The notes under the pieces: model-generated | Database searches by the model: none | Told to the model about the DNA's origin: nothing | What the model saw: only the letters and a program-made list of their open reading frames with translations | Assembly: GCA_036488875.1 (NCBI GenBank) | Contig: DASXGW010000004.1 | Location: 124,001 to 188,000 of the forward strand | DNA: 64,000 nucleotides | From: Candidatus Baltobacteraceae bacterium | Lineage (GTDB): Bacteria; Vulcanimicrobiota; Vulcanimicrobiia; Vulcanimicrobiales; Vulcanimicrobiaceae | Reading direction: 5' to 3' | Shown: piece by piece, positions 33,597 through 42,722 of the stretch | Layout of the letters: each line of letters begins with the position of its first letter | Position numbering within the stretch: position 1 is the first letter of the stretch | Program-made: the position numbers and the translations under genes

Positions 33597-34814
33597 CTAC
33601 GCGAAAGCGTCGCGCGTGTGAACGTGCTCCGGCCGCGCGCCCATTCCAATCAAACGCGCCGGCAGACGACGCAAGCGCGGAAACTCGTTGACCAGCCGCA
33701 TGACCGCGGGCGGCTGCGTGAGCGCGACCTCGCCTTTGAGAATGGGATCGATTCCGTGGTCTTGGATGAAGAGTTGCATGCCCTGCGTCACTTTGGTCGG
33801 AAACGTGCGGCGCGCTTGCACGCGCGCCAGGTCGCGATCGCTTACCGGTCCTCGCTGGAGAAGCGGACACAAGATGTTTGCCGTCGCGACCGCATCTTGA
33901 ATTGCCAGGTTGATGCCGACGCCGCCTATTGGGGACATTGCGTGCGCCGCATCGCCGATACACAGTACCCCAGGTTTGTGCCATAGCTTCAAACGGTCGA
34001 CGCGTACTTGCAGCAGCGAAATCTTCGACCAGTCGTCGAGTTCCTTCACGCGATCGGAAAGCTCTGGAACCACCGATGCGACGTCGCTTTGAAACGCCGC
34101 AAGACCGGCGCCTTTCAACTTTTCGAACGATCCCTTTGGAATGATATACGCGCACTGCCAGTAATCGCCGCGATCGATCATGACCAGCAGCCGTCCGCTC
34201 ACGAGCGTACCCAGCGGCCGTACCGGATCTCCGGGTTCTTTGGAGATGCGCATCCACAGGACGTCCATCGGCGCGCCGAGATTGTCGACCGAAAAGCCCG
34301 CGCGCTGACGGATCGTCGAGTGCCGTCCGTCCGTCCCTGCGACGAGCTCCGCGTCGATGGTCAGCCCGCTGCCGTCCTTGGTTCGAGCGCGTACGCCGCA
34401 GACGGTACCATCTTTCTCGGCGAGATCGAGGCCCTCGGTCTCCATGAGCAGATGAAACGTGGGATAGCACTTTCCTCGTTCGGCCAAAAAGTTCAGAAAG
34501 TCCCACTGCGGCATGAGCGCGATGAACTTGCAGTGCGTCGGTAAATGCGACAGGTCGCCGATGTGCATCGTTTGACCCGCGACCGACGCCGAAATCTGCG
34601 ACAGCTGGTTGTGCGGTAGTTTTAAGAAATCGTCGAGCCAGCCCAACTCATAGAGGAGCTGCAAAGTCGACGGATGGATTGTGTCTCCCCGGAAATCGCG
34701 AAAGAAATCCTTGTACTTCTCTAGGACGACAACCTCAATGCCGGCGCGCGCCAAGAGAACGCCCAGCATCATGCCGCACGGTCCGCCCCCGACGATGCAA
34801 ACGCGCGTAGTCAT
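33597..34814 (-). CDS. FAD-dependent aromatic-ring-type monooxygenase
   Basis: A 405-aa flavoprotein of the PHBH/UbiH family: GxGxxG-type 'VGGGPCGMMLGVLLARAG' at the N-terminus, a central 'AGTDGRHSTIR' (DG motif) and 'CIGDAAHAMSPIGGVGINLAIQDAVATANIL' (GD motif). It would hydroxylate an aromatic or polyketide-like substrate with NAD(P)H and O2. ATG 34829 and TTG 34835 are alternative starts; 34814 gives the normal short lead before the FAD motif. The end lies 2 bases from the CPBP gene. Confidence 0.88.
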   Translation of the reverse strand: MTTRVCIVGGGPCGMMLGVLLARAGIEVVVLEKYKDFFRDFRGDTIHPSTLQLLYELGWLDDFLKLPHNQLSQISASVAGQTMHIGDLSHLPTHCKFIALMPQWDFLNFLAERGKCYPTFHLLMETEGLDLAEKDGTVCGVRARTKDGSGLTIDAELVAGTDGRHSTIRQRAGFSVDNLGAPMDVLWMRISKEPGDPVRPLGTLVSGRLLVMIDRGDYWQCAYIIPKGSFEKLKGAGLAAFQSDVASVVPELSDRVKELDDWSKISLLQVRVDRLKLWHKPGVLCIGDAAHAMSPIGGVGINLAIQDAVATANILCPLLQRGPVSDRDLARVQARRTFPTKVTQGMQLFIQDHGIDPILKGEVALTQPPAVMRLVNEFPRLRRLPARLIGMGARPEHVHTRDAFA

Positions 34815-34879
34815 TGCGGCCGAGTTCATGCGCAAGTCTTCACCGAAGGTTGAACGAGCCCTATGCCGAAGCGCCCAGC

Positions 34880-35485
34880 ATGCTAGCTGCCGCTCTATTG
34901 ATGACGATTACCATCGAGTCTGCAATTCACACTGCGTATCCGATCGGCACGATCGCAGCGCCGGTGACGCACGGAGATTTGGCGATCGTATCCGTCGACG
35001 TCGTCATTGAGGGGAGTCGGACCAAGCGCGATATGCTCTTGCAGCGTTATCCGTTCGGGTGGCAAATGATCGAGCTCGGCAGGCCAAAACTCTTGCCGTG
35101 CCAGCTGAAGGCTCGCGCCGCCGATGCAGCGGCCGTTGCGTTTTTCGCGGGCGGCATCGGCCTCGGTAAAGACTCGCCGGAATACTGCAGCTCGCCGTCG
35201 CGCGACGTGGGGCACCTATCCGACGTTGTCGCGGTGCGCAGTTTGATGAACTCGGCCGCGACGACCCCGAAGGTGCACGCGATGATCCCTAGCGTGCACA
35301 TCATTGACGGTTACGCGCTCGGCGCATGGTATGGCGCCGGCGGCGGCGAAACGATTTTTGCTAAGCGTAATGGCGTTTGGAAAGAGATCGCCGGAGGCGG
35401 CGGCGCGTACGCCCCAAGTGACCTCACCAAACTGGGCGTTCCGCCTGCCGCGGCGGAGAAACTCGCGGAGCTCAACGCACCCTAA
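34880..35485 (+). CDS. hypothetical protein, possibly exported
   Basis: A 201-aa protein with a short hydrophobic N-terminus (MLAAALLMTITIESAI) that may act as a signal, then a mixed alpha/beta domain with four cysteines and Gly-rich segments (AGGIGLG, GAGGGETIF, AGGGGAYA). No family is recognised. The ATG at 34880 is chosen since upstream codons overlap the divergent monooxygenase start. It abuts the leuS stop without a gap. Confidence 0.7.
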   Translation: MLAAALLMTITIESAIHTAYPIGTIAAPVTHGDLAIVSVDVVIEGSRTKRDMLLQRYPFGWQMIELGRPKLLPCQLKARAADAAAVAFFAGGIGLGKDSPEYCSSPSRDVGHLSDVVAVRSLMNSAATTPKVHAMIPSVHIIDGYALGAWYGAGGGETIFAKRNGVWKEIAGGGGAYAPSDLTKLGVPPAAAEKLAELNAP

Positions 35486-37957
35486 CTATCCCACGACGAG
35501 ATTGAGCAGCTTGTCGGCGACGTAAATGCGCTTGCGGATCTGCTTTCCGTCGATCTGCGCGCGAACGTTCGCTTCCTCCATCGCCAGTGCCACCGCGGCG
35601 TCTTCGGAGAGGCCCGGTGCCGCGATGACGCGCGCGCGAATCTTCCCGTTCACCTGAACGACGAGCGTGATTTCGTCGATCGCCAGCACCGATTCGCTCG
35701 GCTGGAGATACGGCTGCAGATGCACCGATTTGCCGTGCCCCAAGCGATGCCACAGCTCCTCGGCGATGTGCGGTGCGAATGGCGCGAGCAATACCGGAAG
35801 CGCGTGCACGGCATAGATCGTTGCCGCCGCTTCGGGAAACTTGGCAACGGCTGCCGTGAGCGCGTTTACCAGTTCGTCGAGCCTCGCGATCGTCGTATTG
35901 TAATGAAACCGGCGCGACGTCGTTTCGTCGATCGCCGATTTTGCGACCACGTGAACCGCTCGGAGCAGCGCCTTCTCATCCGGAGTCGCTGCTTCCGGTA
36001 CGTCGTGCACGTGAGCGCCGCGCTCAAAAAACGACTCGCACGCGCGCCACACACGATTGACGAAACGCACGCGTCCGCTAATGCCTTCGTCGGTCCAGTC
36101 ACTGGTGTCCTCGGGCGGCGTGACGTACAGCAAGAACAGGCGCATCGCGTCGACGCCGTTGGTTTCGGCCGTCATGTCGATGCCGACGACGTTTCCGCGC
36201 GACTTCGACATCTTCTCGCCGTTGTACAGCAGCATGCCCTGGTGGAAGAGGCGCTCGAACGGCTCGTCGTGTCCGCTAACCCAGCCGCGATCGTGAAAGA
36301 ACTTATAGAAGAACCGCGAGTAGAGTAGGTGCAAAACCGTGTGCTCGGCGCCGCCGATGTATTGGTCGACGTTCATCCAGCGATCGGCGTGCGGCTTCGC
36401 CCACGGCAAACGCTCGCCGTGCGGATCGAGGTAGCGCAGATAGTACCACGACGACTCGAAGAACGTGTCCATGGTGTCGGTCTCGCGACGTGCGGGGCCG
36501 CCGCACGTCGGGCACGTCGTCTTGACGAAGCTCTCGACTTGTGCGAGCGGCGAGCCTTCCCCGGTGAACTGCACGTGTCCGGGAAGTAAAACCGGTAAGT
36601 CTTCGTCGCGTAGCGGTACTTCGCCGCAGTTGTCGCAGTAGACGATCGGAATCGGCGTTCCCCAATAGCGCTGACGCGAGATCAGCCAATCGCGCAGACG
36701 CGTGTTGACGACTTTTTTGCCGCTGCCCTGTGAGATCAAGCGCTGCGCGATTGCCTCGCGGGCGCGCGCGCTCGACATACCCGAGAAATCGTCGCTGGCA
36801 ATGAGCCGTCCGTCGTCGCAAAACGGCTGCGTCAGCGGTTCGCTCGGGTCGCGGTCAGGTGAAGCGATGACTTCGGCAATCGCGATGCCGTTGGCTTTGG
36901 CAAACTCCCAGTCGCGCTCGTCGTGCGCGGGAACGCCGCCGATGGCGCCGGTACCGTATTCCGCGAGCACGTAGTTGGTGACCCAGATCGGTATGTGCTC
37001 GTGCGACAGCGGATTGATCGCGTAGGCACCCGTAAAGAGTCCCTGTTTCTCCATCAAGCTCGTCCGCTCGAGCTCGGACTTCGATTTGAGGCTGTCGGCA
37101 AACGCATCGATCGCTGCCGCGTGTTTCTTCGAGACGATCGTCTTGATGGCACCGAGCACGGGGTGCTCGGCCGCCAACGCAACGTACGTGGCGCCGTAGA
37201 GCGTGTCGATGCGCGTCGTAAAGACTTCGAGCTTGTCGTCGAGTCCCTCGATTCCGAAGGCGAACTGCACGCCCTCGCTTCGGCCGATCCAGTTGCGCTG
37301 CATGGTGCGGGTGCGGTCGGGCCAGCCCGGCAGCGTTTCCAAATCGGCGAGCAGACGATCCGCGTACTCGGTGATCTTCAAGAACCACTGCGAAAGATTG
37401 CGCCGCTCGACCAAATGGTCGCAGCGCCAGCAGCGGCCGTCGATGACTTGCTCGTTCGCGAGCACGGTGCGGTCGTGCGGGCACCAGTTGACCGGCGCCT
37501 CGCGCTTGTATGCCAAGCCGTACTCGTATAACCGTAGGAACAGCCACTGATTCCAGTGGTAATACTCGGGCTCGCAGGTCGCGACTTCGCGCGTCCAATC
37601 GTAGCTGGTTCCCATCAGCCGGATCTGACGCCGCATGTTGATGATGTTCTCGGCCGTCCAGGTGGCGGGGTCGATGCCGCGCGCGATGGCGGCGTTTTCG
37701 GCCGGCAGACCGAACGCGTCCCATCCCATCGGATGCATCACTTCGTAGCCGAGCATGCGCGTCATGCGCGCGATGGCGTCGCCGAACGCATAGTTCTTCG
37801 CATGGCCGACGTGCAGATCACCCGACGGATACGGGAGCATTTCGAGCACGTAGTATTTCGGCCGGCCGCTGTCGCCGGTCGCTCGGTAAATGCCCTCGTC
37901 TTCCCAGCGCTGCTGCCACGTGCGCTCGACGGAACGAAAATCGTAGGTCTGGGCCAT
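35486..37957 (-). CDS. leuS: leucyl-tRNA synthetase
   Basis: An 823-aa class I synthetase that charges tRNA-Leu. The ATP-binding HIGH variant HVGH is at residues 49-52 ('[14 protein letters not shown]'), followed by the CP1 editing domain ('[19 protein letters not shown]'), zinc-type Cys clusters ('YCDNCGEV', 'TCPTCGG'), the KMSKS loop near 585 (KMSKSRGN) and the C-terminal domain ('[12 protein letters not shown]'). Length and domain order are normal. Transcription probably starts at the ATG itself (promoter at 37966-37994). Confidence 0.97.
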   Translation of the reverse strand: MAQTYDFRSVERTWQQRWEDEGIYRATGDSGRPKYYVLEMLPYPSGDLHVGHAKNYAFGDAIARMTRMLGYEVMHPMGWDAFGLPAENAAIARGIDPATWTAENIINMRRQIRLMGTSYDWTREVATCEPEYYHWNQWLFLRLYEYGLAYKREAPVNWCPHDRTVLANEQVIDGRCWRCDHLVERRNLSQWFLKITEYADRLLADLETLPGWPDRTRTMQRNWIGRSEGVQFAFGIEGLDDKLEVFTTRIDTLYGATYVALAAEHPVLGAIKTIVSKKHAAAIDAFADSLKSKSELERTSLMEKQGLFTGAYAINPLSHEHIPIWVTNYVLAEYGTGAIGGVPAHDERDWEFAKANGIAIAEVIASPDRDPSEPLTQPFCDDGRLIASDDFSGMSSARAREAIAQRLISQGSGKKVVNTRLRDWLISRQRYWGTPIPIVYCDNCGEVPLRDEDLPVLLPGHVQFTGEGSPLAQVESFVKTTCPTCGGPARRETDTMDTFFESSWYYLRYLDPHGERLPWAKPHADRWMNVDQYIGGAEHTVLHLLYSRFFYKFFHDRGWVSGHDEPFERLFHQGMLLYNGEKMSKSRGNVVGIDMTAETNGVDAMRLFLLYVTPPEDTSDWTDEGISGRVRFVNRVWRACESFFERGAHVHDVPEAATPDEKALLRAVHVVAKSAIDETTSRRFHYNTTIARLDELVNALTAAVAKFPEAAATIYAVHALPVLLAPFAPHIAEELWHRLGHGKSVHLQPYLQPSESVLAIDEITLVVQVNGKIRARVIAAPGLSEDAAVALAMEEANVRAQIDGKQIRKRIYVADKLLNLVVG

Positions 37958-37965
37958 AGAGAGTA

Positions 37966-37994
37966 ATCCTACCGCCTTGTCATGGAGTCGGCAA
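37966..37994 (-). promoter_or_regulatory. leuS promoter, near-leaderless
   Basis: Minus-strand TTGCCG (37989-37994), 17-base spacer and TAGGAT (37966-37971). Eight bases separate the -10 from the leuS ATG and no Shine-Dalgarno is seen, matching the geometry of the 12.46 kb and 28.8 kb promoters. Confidence 0.6.
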
Positions 37995-38010
37995 CGCGGG
38001 AAGGAGCAGC

Positions 38011-38616
38011 GTGATCCAACGCATCGCTCTCGCGCTCGCCGGCGCCGCCATTGTGGCTATGGCCCTCTGGCACCCCGCACCCCACCCCGCCTTCACGAGC
38101 GCCGCCCCGTCGCCGGGCATGCGAACCGCGCCCTCGCGCCGCTTCGCGCATCATTCGCCCGCGGGCAATCGCGCGGTCGTATACGTTGCCGGCGCGGTTG
38201 TAAAACCGGGACTCTACCGCCTCGCTGCCGGAGCGCGAGCCGCCGACGCGGTCGCGGCAGCGGGAGGGATGCGCCCCTCGGCCGACGCGGCCGGCGTCAA
38301 TCTTGCCGAACCCGTCCGTGACGGCGACGAAGTCTTCGTTCCGGCGATCGGCGATGCGCCCCGGGCGCACTCGCGCGTGCGCTCGCGAAACGGCCGCCGC
38401 CGTACGCCCGGGCCTCCCGCACTTGCTTTGGACGTCAACTCGGCTGTGCCGGATCAGCTCGCGGCGATTCCGGGCATCGGTCGGGCGCTCGCGGCGCGCA
38501 TCGTCGCATTGCGTGAGGCCGACGGCGCGTTCTCAACGCTCGACGAACTCCTCGACGTTTCCGGAATGACGCAGTCGCGGTTGGAACGCGCGCGTCCCTA
38601 CTTGCTGGTGAGGTAA
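38011..38616 (+). CDS. comEA: ComEA-like competence protein (SLBB + helix-hairpin-helix)
   Basis: A 201-aa membrane-anchored protein: N-terminal hydrophobic segment (about 4-20), a SLBB domain ('[31 protein letters not shown]', about 56-110), a basic linker and a C-terminal double helix-hairpin-helix ('[46 protein letters not shown]') that binds double-stranded DNA. It should act as the DNA receptor for ComEC. GTG start with GGAAGGAG upstream. Confidence 0.92.
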   Translation: MIQRIALALAGAAIVAMALWHPAPHPAFTSAAPSPGMRTAPSRRFAHHSPAGNRAVVYVAGAVVKPGLYRLAAGARAADAVAAAGGMRPSADAAGVNLAEPVRDGDEVFVPAIGDAPRAHSRVRSRNGRRRTPGPPALALDVNSAVPDQLAAIPGIGRALAARIVALREADGAFSTLDELLDVSGMTQSRLERARPYLLVR

Positions 38617-38654
38617 GGGCAGGCTCGACACTAAGTCGGGCGAACTCGCCCACG

Positions 38655-40448
38655 ATGACACTGCCCGCGAAGGAGACGCTGCCGAACCTGATTCGGCGCG
38701 CGCTCGCGCAACCCAAGGACGAACTGTTGCTCGAGCGTGACGGCGCGAAGTGGACGCCGACGTCGAGTGCGCGACTGCTGGAGCGCAGCGAAAACGTCGC
38801 GTGTGCGATACGCGAGGTGGGACTCGTTGCCGGCGATCGCGTCGCGCTGATCGCGCACGACTGCGTCGATTGGATCGTCTGCGATTTTGCGACGTTCTTT
38901 GCCGGTTGCGTCGTCGTGCCGGTCTATCCGACGCAGGCGCTCGACCACACGGCGTACATTTTGAAGCACTCCGAGGCGAAGCTGCTCTTCATCGATTCGC
39001 CGGAAACGCTGGAACACGTGCGTGCGAGCGGAGCGCCGTTGCCGCGAACCGTCGTGTTCGACTCCGGCGGCGACGACGGGTTGCGCGCCTTCGAGGCGCG
39101 CGGTGCCGCCGTTCGCGCCGAGCATCCGGACGCGCCGGCACGTTACGAAACGCAAAACGCCGATGACTTGGCCGTGCTGATTTACACGTCGGGAACGACC
39201 GGCGATCCCAAGGGCGTCATGCTTTCGCACGACAACCTCGCGTTCAACGCGCAGTCGACGCGCGATTGCGCCGCCGGCCAAATGCATCCCGGCGAGGACG
39301 CGCTCTCCGTGCTGCCGTTCTCGCACATCTACGAGCATACGTTCATCTATATCTACTTGTTGGTGGGCGTAAGGTACTCCATTTGCCACGAGCCCAACGA
39401 GCTGCTCGCCGATCTGCTGGCCGTACGTCCCGCGATGATGACGTCGGTGCCGCGCATCTTCGACCGGGTGCTCGCCGGTATTAAAGGGCGCGCGCTCAAG
39501 GTTGGGGGCTTGCAGGGAAAGTTGATTTCATGGGGCATGCGCGTCGCGCGCGAGTGGGCGTACGCGCAGACGTTCGGCGGCGGCGCTTCTCCCGCGCTGG
39601 CTGCCGAATACGCGGTCGCCAAGCGTCTCGTGCTCGCGAAGATTCGCAAAAATCTCGGACTCGACCGGATGCGCACGTTCGCGAGCGGCAGCGCGGCGCT
39701 GCACATCGACACGGCCATGACGTTCTTGGGCTTGGGAATTCCAATCATGCAGGGGTACGGCATGACCGAAACCTCCCCGGTCATTACGGCCAGTTTGCTG
39801 AAGGACAACGAATACGGTGCGGTCGGAAAACCGATCCCCGGTGTCGAGGTGCGTATCGCCGACGACGGCGAGGTGCTCACGCGCGGGCGTCACGTGATGC
39901 ACGGTTACTATCGCGATCCCGAGGCAACGGCGGCGGTGCTGGATTCCGATGGCTGGCTGCACACCGGTGACATCGGCGAAATCGACGCCGCCGGATTTCT
40001 CCGCATCACGGATCGTAAGCGCGAAGTCTTCAAGACCGATGCCGGCAAGTGGATTTCGCCCGCGCGTGTCGAGTCTGCGATCAAACGCTCGATGTACGTG
40101 GCGCAAGCGATGGTCGTGGGCAACGGCAAGCCGTATCCGATCGCGCTCGTCTGCCCAAACTGGGAACTCGTGCGCGTTAAACTCGAGCTCGCCGCGCAAG
40201 CATCGCCCGACGACTTGGCGACAAACGACGACGTGCGTCAATTTCTGACGGCCGAAGTGCGCAAGCAAACGAACGATCTTGCGCCGTACGAGCAGATTCG
40301 ACATATTGCCATCGTTCCGCGCGAGTTCAGCGTTGAGGGCGGTGAGTTGTCGCCGGCCATGAAGGTCAAGCGCCGCGTCGTCGAAGGCCGCTACGGTGCG
40401 GAGATCGACCGCGCCTACGGTCCCGATCTGCACGCCGCCTCCGTGTAG
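38655..40448 (+). CDS. long-chain acyl-CoA ligase (AMP-forming)
   Basis: A 597-aa adenylate-forming enzyme of the FadD15/long-chain fatty acid-CoA ligase type. The P-loop-like motif YTSGTTGDPKG starts at about residue 177, 'QGYGMTETSPV' is the A5 motif, 'WLHTGDIGEID' is A7 and 'ITDRKREVFKTDAGKWISP' is A8/A10. It would activate fatty acids for degradation or lipid synthesis. Eight bases separate it from the PadR gene, with which it may be co-transcribed. Confidence 0.92.
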   Translation: MTLPAKETLPNLIRRALAQPKDELLLERDGAKWTPTSSARLLERSENVACAIREVGLVAGDRVALIAHDCVDWIVCDFATFFAGCVVVPVYPTQALDHTAYILKHSEAKLLFIDSPETLEHVRASGAPLPRTVVFDSGGDDGLRAFEARGAAVRAEHPDAPARYETQNADDLAVLIYTSGTTGDPKGVMLSHDNLAFNAQSTRDCAAGQMHPGEDALSVLPFSHIYEHTFIYIYLLVGVRYSICHEPNELLADLLAVRPAMMTSVPRIFDRVLAGIKGRALKVGGLQGKLISWGMRVAREWAYAQTFGGGASPALAAEYAVAKRLVLAKIRKNLGLDRMRTFASGSAALHIDTAMTFLGLGIPIMQGYGMTETSPVITASLLKDNEYGAVGKPIPGVEVRIADDGEVLTRGRHVMHGYYRDPEATAAVLDSDGWLHTGDIGEIDAAGFLRITDRKREVFKTDAGKWISPARVESAIKRSMYVAQAMVVGNGKPYPIALVCPNWELVRVKLELAAQASPDDLATNDDVRQFLTAEVRKQTNDLAPYEQIRHIAIVPREFSVEGGELSPAMKVKRRVVEGRYGAEIDRAYGPDLHAASV

Positions 40449-40456
40449 GGTATCTC

Positions 40457-40834
40457 ATGTCGCGCCGCGTCGACGAAGTCGTTCGAGGTCCGATCAAGAG
40501 CAAGACGGTGTTCCCCGTCTTGATCCTGCATTTGATCAAGGAGCAGCCCGACCATGGCTACGGTCTCATGCAGCGGATCGCCGAGGTTTGCGGCGATCTG
40601 GTTGCAGTGAACACGAATAAGATCTATCCGCTGCTGCGGCGGCTCGAAGAGCGCGGCTTCGTGACCGCATCGTGGGATCACCCGACCAAACGATCGAGGC
40701 GCGTCTACGCGATCACCGAAGCCGGCGATGACCGGCTGCGAGGCATCAAGATGTCGATGCTGCCGTATCTCGACTCGATCGAGCGCGCCGTCAAACGCCT
40801 CAAAGACGAGCTCTACGAAAAGATTCCCGGTTAG
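40457..40834 (+). CDS. PadR family transcriptional regulator
   Basis: A 125-aa winged-helix protein: 'VFPVLILHLIKEQPDHGYGLMQRIAE' and 'IYPLLRRLEERGFVTASWDHPTKRSRRVYAITEAG' define the PadR fold, ending in a dimerisation helix. PadR regulators respond to phenolic acids, drugs or membrane stress. The adjacent acyl-CoA ligase gene is a candidate target (inference). Confidence 0.92.
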   Translation: MSRRVDEVVRGPIKSKTVFPVLILHLIKEQPDHGYGLMQRIAEVCGDLVAVNTNKIYPLLRRLEERGFVTASWDHPTKRSRRVYAITEAGDDRLRGIKMSMLPYLDSIERAVKRLKDELYEKIPG

Positions 40835-40839
40835 GCGAC

Positions 40840-41118
40840 GTGCCGTTCCTCGCAGTCGTGCATCTACGCGAGCTCGTGTGTCAGGAATGCGGCACGAAGA
40901 TCGCCGACCCCGGCGCTCGTTCCTTCGTCGTGGATCCTACGGGCGAGCCGATCGGCTTCGACGCGGAGCACATGCCCGAGGAGATGACGCTGACGGTTGC
41001 GTGTCCCGGCGGTCACGTTGCGACGCTCCTGGTCCCCAACGAGGTCGCCGTCGAAGAGACGATGGCGATTCCCGACAGCGCGCCGATTGCCGCCGATGTC
41101 GTTTTGAGCGAAATTTGA
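40840..41118 (+). CDS. small Cys-containing hypothetical protein
   Basis: A 92-aa protein with GTG start, five bases after the PadR stop. 'CQECG' near residue 15 and 'CPGGH' near 56 could form a zinc site, suggesting a small zinc-ribbon-like fold. The remainder is acidic, with many Pro/Glu residues. No homologue is recognised; position suggests co-expression with padR. Confidence 0.7.
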   Translation: MPFLAVVHLRELVCQECGTKIADPGARSFVVDPTGEPIGFDAEHMPEEMTLTVACPGGHVATLLVPNEVAVEETMAIPDSAPIAADVVLSEI

Positions 41119-41198
41119 TTCCGCCGGGCGCCACCCGGTGCAGGGACGCTCGCGCTCGGCGACAATGAACGGCCTACCGTTCACGTGGAGGCTTTGCG

Positions 41199-42722
41199 TT
41201 GCGCTGTACGCCGTTACAGGCACTCGTACTCGTCATCTGCGCCGCGTTAGCGACGCCGGTTGCGGCACGAGCTGCCGATCCTAAGATTCCACCGCTCACC
41301 CCCGATGCGGTGACGCATCACACCATCTCCGTCGGCGGGCGAACGCTCGCCTATACCGCGCGTGCGGGCACGATCACGCTGCGAAACAACGACGAACAGC
41401 CGTTGGTGCGCGTGTTCTATACCGCGTACACGCTCGACGGTGCGAAAGCGCAGAGCCGTCCGGTGACGTTCCTCTATAACGGCGGCCCGGGCAGCTCGAC
41501 GATTTGGCTGCGCATGGGATCGTTCGGGCCGGTGCGCGTGGTGACGAAGGACGGCACGATGACGGGGCCGCCGCCGTACCACCTCGCCGACAACGCCGAC
41601 ACGCTGCTCGACCGTACCGACCTCGTCTTCATCGACATGCCGGGGAGCGGCTTCGGACGACTCATCGGCGCGGGCACGCCCAAGAATCTGTGGGGCGTCG
41701 ACGAGGACGCCGACGCGTTCGCTCAGTTCATCACGCGCTATATCACGAACTTTCATCGCTGGAACTCGCCGAAGTTTCTCTTCGGCGAGTCGTACGGCAC
41801 GACGCGCTCGGCGGTGCTCTCCAACGTGCTCGCGCAGCACGGCATCGCGCTCAACGGCATCGTGCTGCTGTCGTCGTTCCTCAACCCGACGGTCGACTAC
41901 AACGACGGCGCGCCGATCGGCGGCGGCGACTGGGGGTACGTCTTGTATTTGCCCACCGAGGCCGCAACGGCGTGGTACCATCACGCGGTCTCGGGCTACG
42001 GCTCGATCCACGACTTCATCGGGCAGGTCGAGAACTTCGCGCTGACCGAGTATCTCGATGCGCTCGCGCAAGGCGCGCGGCTGTCGCCGGATCGTTACGA
42101 CGACGTCGTGCGCAAGCTGCACCAGTACACCGGCCTCAACGAGCAATACATTCGCAACTCGGACTTGCGTATTCCGTACGATCGCTTCGAGAACGAGCTC
42201 GCGCGTCAGCGCGGCATCACGCTGGGACGCCTCGACTCGCGCTTCCAGACGTACACGTTGGACCGGCCCGGCATCTCGCCCGATTGGGACTCGACCGACG
42301 CGGCGGTCGATTCCGCGTTCGTTTCCACGGCAAACGAGTATCTGCGCGACGAGCTCAAGTACAACACACCGCTGCTGTACCGCTACGAAATCTACGACCT
42401 CATCTACGCCGACGGCAACAGCTGGGATTTCACCCACGGCAGCGACGCGCAAACCTTCAACGTCGCACGGGACCTCGCGCAGACGATGACCTACAATCCG
42501 CAGATGAAGGTCTTTTCCGCCAACGGCTACTTCGATTTCGCGACGCCGTTCTTCGAAACCGTCTACGTGCTCAACCACCTGTATCTCAATCCGTCGCTGC
42601 AGCACAATATCACGTTCGGCTTCTACCAATCCGGACACATGGTCTATCTGCATCCTTCGGCGTTAAACGCGTTCCACGCGGATCTCGAACGTTGGTATGC
42701 CTCCGTGCTGGGGAATCGCTAA
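41199..42722 (+). CDS. S10 serine carboxypeptidase, copy 1
   Basis: A 507-aa exported peptidase with signal peptide (RCTPLQALVLVICAALATPVAARA). S10 landmarks: oxyanion-hole 'YNGGPGSST', nucleophile GESYG with Ser198, and the C-terminal 'GFYQSGHMVYLH' with catalytic His; an Asp in 'FSANGYFDFATPF' completes the triad. It removes C-terminal residues from peptides outside the cytoplasm. The TTG start has GGAGG seven bases upstream (41187-41191). It is followed immediately by a paralogue. Confidence 0.9.
   Translation: MRCTPLQALVLVICAALATPVAARAADPKIPPLTPDAVTHHTISVGGRTLAYTARAGTITLRNNDEQPLVRVFYTAYTLDGAKAQSRPVTFLYNGGPGSSTIWLRMGSFGPVRVVTKDGTMTGPPPYHLADNADTLLDRTDLVFIDMPGSGFGRLIGAGTPKNLWGVDEDADAFAQFITRYITNFHRWNSPKFLFGESYGTTRSAVLSNVLAQHGIALNGIVLLSSFLNPTVDYNDGAPIGGGDWGYVLYLPTEAATAWYHHAVSGYGSIHDFIGQVENFALTEYLDALAQGARLSPDRYDDVVRKLHQYTGLNEQYIRNSDLRIPYDRFENELARQRGITLGRLDSRFQTYTLDRPGISPDWDSTDAAVDSAFVSTANEYLRDELKYNTPLLYRYEIYDLIYADGNSWDFTHGSDAQTFNVARDLAQTMTYNPQMKVFSANGYFDFATPFFETVYVLNHLYLNPSLQHNITFGFYQSGHMVYLHPSALNAFHADLERWYASVLGNR

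Noticed and set aside
38635-38652. GGGCG-AACT-CGCCC hairpin before the acyl-CoA ligase as a terminator
   Set aside because: No T run follows on either strand, and the next start codon is a few bases away.
41247-42653. 468-aa minus-strand open frame
   Set aside because: Antisense shadow of the first S10 peptidase gene; Arg/Val/Glu-rich without motifs, whereas the plus frame has the full S10 signature.
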